64,000 nucleotides of DNA from Aquabacterium sp. (GTDB lineage: Bacteria > Pseudomonadota > Gammaproteobacteria > Burkholderiales > Burkholderiaceae_C), in NCBI RefSeq assembly GCF_029946005.1, contig NZ_JAQSDR010000036.1, positions 1 through 64,000 of the forward strand, read 5' to 3'. Positions 61,569 through 64,000 of the stretch are shown here, one piece after another. Numbering within the stretch: position 1 is the stretch's first letter; each line of letters begins with the position of its first letter. A program made the position numbers and the translations under genes. The notes under the pieces were generated by a model. The model was not told the DNA's origin. It saw only the letters and a list, made by a program, of their open reading frames with translations, and did not search any database.

Positions 61569-64000
61569 TCAAACGTCCACGCGGGCCAAGGCCCAGTTGC
61601 ACACGGCCTCGGGGGCCATCTGGGCGCCCTCGTAGGCCAGGCGCGAGGTGGTCGCCAAAGGCAACACCGCGTTCACCAGGCTGCTGGCCCGCTCCCAGGC
61701 TTGACCCGCCTGGACATCGCGCGAACCCAGTTGCTGGTGCGCGCGGTCGGCGTAGCCCAGCAGGCGCGCTGCCGTTTCGTGGCGCCCTTCAATGGCAGCC
61801 AAGAGCGCAAACAAGCCGGAGTACAAACCAAACCATTCCCAATCGCGGCTGCGCGAAGCAGCGGCAAAGTCCACCAAAGCCCCGCGGGCCTGCTCGTCAT
61901 CGCCCTGCATGAACAAGGCGGTGGCTTTGATCGCCATGGCGTGGAGGATGAAGTTGTCGCGGCGGTGCCGACCACGCGCGATGAGGTCGCCGCAATGCTG
62001 CACGGCAGCGTCCGGGTCGCCCACGGCCAGGCTGAGCCCGGCCAGGTCAGCCAAAGCGGCCGAGACCACGGCGTCCAGGCCATTGGCCTGCGAGTGCGAC
62101 AGCAAGGTCTCGCACACGCGCCGGGCCTGCTCGAGTTGATTGCCCGAACGCAGCACGCTGACCGTGGCGAGTTGGCGCTGCAAGCGCAGGCGCGGCGGCC
62201 AGGCAGGCTTCTCCAGCCCGATCATCTCTTCCAGCAGGTTCTTGGCCTGGGCGGGGGGCAAGACCCCGCTGCCCGCCATGCAACGCAAGGCCAGGTAACG
62301 GCTCACATCGTCCTGCAAGGCGCGGCTTTGCTCGGCGGCACGGCGCGCAAAGTCGTGCATGAGGGTGTTGGAGACGCCCCAGTTCAAACGGCTGCGCTCC
62401 AACCAATAGCGCGCCACGGGGGCGCAGGTGGGCGCGGCCAGCACCTGAGATTCCACCGCCAGGCCACGTCTTCGCCATTCAGGCGCCAGGCCAAGCAGCA
62501 AAAACAAGGGGCTGGAGGCGCCCACCAGGTCGACCGCCAAAGCAGGCTCGTGGGCCATCACCCAGTCCAGCGCCGCCCGCACGTTGTCGATCTCAGGGCC
62601 GTAGGTGTCCAGCCAGACCGCATCGGGGGTGTGCCAGTAGGCGGCGTAAGCCTGCTCCATCAGGGCGGCCATGGTGGACACATGGCCGCGCTTCATCAAC
62701 CAGTGCTCACCCGAGGCGTCCAGCTTCAGGCTGGCAAAGTCGCGCGTGCTTTCAAGCAGGCGGTAGCGGGGCAGGTCGGCACCATCGGCTGCGACCAGCG
62801 AGCGATCCACCAAGGCGCCGAGCAGTTCGATCACGGCCCACTCGTCCAGGGAGTCGTCCATGGCCACCGCGCTGGCCAACTGGAGGCTGAAGCCACCAGC
62901 GAAAACACACAGTCGGCGGAACACCGTCTGCTCGTCGGGCGACAGCAAATCGTGGCTCCACTCCAAGGTGCCCATCAGCGTTTGTCGGCGCGGTGGCGCC
63001 AGGCTGTTCTGGCTGCGCAACAACTTGAAGCGCTCGTCCAGGCGGGTCACCACGCCCTGCAATCCCAGCAAGGGCAGGCGCGCTGCGGCGAGTTTGATCG
63101 CCAGCGCCATGCCGTCCAGGCGGCGGCACAGGGCGATGACTTCTTCCACATTGGCCTCGGTCAAGGCAAAGCGCCGATCAGCCGCCTGCGCCTGATCCGC
63201 GAACAGGGCGATGGCCCCATGGGCCAGGGCGTGGTCCAGCGAGGTGCCTGTTTCGGGCACGGACAGAGCACTCAGCCTGAACAGGCGCTCGTTGTCCAGC
63301 TTCAGGGCCACCTGGCTGGTCACCACCAACCGAACCCCGGGCGCGGCAGCGGTGATGGCCTGCGCCATGCGGGCCACCGCGTCGATCAGGTGCTCGGCGT
63401 TGTCGATCACCAGCAGCAGTTGCAAAGGCCGCAACGCCGCCACCAAGGCGGCCAAGGGATCGGCGCCGCCAGACGGCAGCCCCACCGCCTGCGCCACCAC
63501 CGTGGGCACCAGGCCCGGGTCGGTGATGCCCGCCAACTCCACCCATGCCGCACCATCGCGGTGCTCCCGGCACCAGGCATGGGCCGCGGCCAGGGCAAAC
63601 GCCGTCTTGCCGATGCCACCCGGGCCAGCAATCGTGATCAGGGGATGGTGTGCCTCGCGGTGCAGCGCGGCCAGGTCGGGGTCTCGGCCCCACAAACGGC
63701 CTGCCAAGCTGGGCAGCACCGACAGCACGTTCTCGGCTGCAGACGATGGGGCGAGTGCATCCGGGGCCGCCTGGGATGCCATTTGGGTAAAGCGGCTTGG
63801 CGACGAATCATCGTCACGCACCATGGGCAGGGCAAACCGGTAACCGCGACCAGGGATGGTGGAGATGGCCTGTGGGCCCAACACTTTTCGCAAAGCGGAA
63901 ATTTGGACTTGCAGGTTGTTTTCTTCGACCACCAGGCCAGGCCAGACCAGGTCAAGCAAATCGTTCTTGGACACCATGCGCCCAGACCGCTCTACCAGCG
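61569..64000 (-). CDS. Winged-helix ATPase/TPR regulator (start beyond window)
   Basis: A partial large regulator, at least 810 residues within the window. The N-terminal OmpR-type winged helix is visible (SKNDLLDLVWPGLVVEENNL, then QVQISALRKVLGPQAISTIP and GRGYRF) but the frame remains open to the right edge of the window, reading LVERSGRMVSK, so the true start lies outside. An NB-ARC-like NTPase follows with Walker A GPGGIGKTAFALAA and LLLVIDNAEHLIDAVA. The remainder is TPR-like helical repeats. This is the LuxR/SARP-like ATPase-regulator architecture. It is immediately followed by the SAM-cyclase protein on the same strand. Confidence 0.88.
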   Translation of the reverse strand, partial: LVERSGRMVSKNDLLDLVWPGLVVEENNLQVQISALRKVLGPQAISTIPGRGYRFALPMVRDDDSSPSRFTQMASQAAPDALAPSSAAENVLSVLPSLAGRLWGRDPDLAALHREAHHPLITIAGPGGIGKTAFALAAAHAWCREHRDGAAWVELAGITDPGLVPTVVAQAVGLPSGGADPLAALVAALRPLQLLLVIDNAEHLIDAVARMAQAITAAAPGVRLVVTSQVALKLDNERLFRLSALSVPETGTSLDHALAHGAIALFADQAQAADRRFALTEANVEEVIALCRRLDGMALAIKLAAARLPLLGLQGVVTRLDERFKLLRSQNSLAPPRRQTLMGTLEWSHDLLSPDEQTVFRRLCVFAGGFSLQLASAVAMDDSLDEWAVIELLGALVDRSLVAADGADLPRYRLLESTRDFASLKLDASGEHWLMKRGHVSTMAALMEQAYAAYWHTPDAVWLDTYGPEIDNVRAALDWVMAHEPALAVDLVGASSPLFLLLGLAPEWRRRGLAVESQVLAAPTCAPVARYWLERSRLNWGVSNTLMHDFARRAAEQSRALQDDVSRYLALRCMAGSGVLPPAQAKNLLEEMIGLEKPAWPPRLRLQRQLATVSVLRSGNQLEQARRVCETLLSHSQANGLDAVVSAALADLAGLSLAVGDPDAAVQHCGDLIARGRHRRDNFILHAMAIKATALFMQGDDEQARGALVDFAAASRSRDWEWFGLYSGLFALLAAIEGRHETAARLLGYADRAHQQLGSRDVQAGQAWERASSLVNAVLPLATTSRLAYEGAQMAPEAVCNWALARVDV

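Noticed and set aside
60017-61912. A 631-codon plus-strand open frame opposite the cyclase gene
   Set aside because: Its translation is rich in His, Gln, Ala and Arg with no domain, typical of the shadow of a GC-rich gene; the opposite strand encodes recognisable SAM and cyclase domains.

Overview
The window is about 64 kb of GC-rich, densely packed bacterial chromosome. The gene content suggests a betaproteobacterium of the order Burkholderiales, perhaps near Aquabacterium, Leptothrix or the Comamonadaceae. This rests on the leuS-lptE-holA run, several PEP-CTERM surface proteins, a DUF3138-type porin beside polyamine genes and many ATGA stop/start overlaps. The taxonomic call is inference. 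No rRNA, tRNA or CRISPR array was found by eye.

Region 1 (0.1-9.8 kb): glycerol utilisation (glpD divergent from glpR-glpK), an epoxide-hydrolase-like alpha/beta hydrolase, a tiny reading frame ending in mutually exclusive RNA hairpins, then a DapA-family enzyme, a VOC protein, a WYL regulator and a secreted beta-helix protein. Region 2 (9.8-13.2 kb): a PEP-CTERM gene with HAF-type repeats is split by an IS5-like element flanked by a 10-bp direct repeat, followed by an orphan Imm52-like protein. Region 3 (13.2-19.2 kb): leuS, lptE, holA and a condensation-domain acyltransferase. Region 4 (19.5-27.8 kb): two GGDEF-EAL proteins bracket a thioredoxin-like gene, a PEP-CTERM fragment, a PEP-CTERM gene and a divergent LysR/NAD(P)-oxidoreductase pair.

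Region 5 (27.7-36.2 kb): a DUF349 protein, then a minus-strand cluster of response regulator, TonB-dependent receptor, periplasmic binding protein and histidine kinase. This could be one envelope-spanning sensor. A small secreted protein is divergent from it. Region 6 (36.2-47.3 kb): a polyamine catabolism and uptake locus (puuD, puuA, spuC, potFGHI, porin, aldehyde dehydrogenase), with an orphan ParA ATPase inserted on the other strand. Region 7 (47.4-58.4 kb): PEP-CTERM protein, VOC protein, dapD, AraC regulator with a diiron-type hydrolase and a ketosynthase-III homologue that has Glu in place of the catalytic Cys, OmpW, amine oxidase, ThDP enzyme and an FAD oxidoreductase. Region 8 (58.3-64.0 kb): two large signalling ATPases in tandem, a SAM-cyclase-ATPase protein and a winged-helix ATPase regulator whose start lies beyond the window.

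The best leads for new biology are the alternative RNA structure before the DapA-like gene, the four-gene receptor/two-component cluster, and the Cys-less ketosynthase linked to a diiron protein. All functions are read from sequence patterns; no database search was run.
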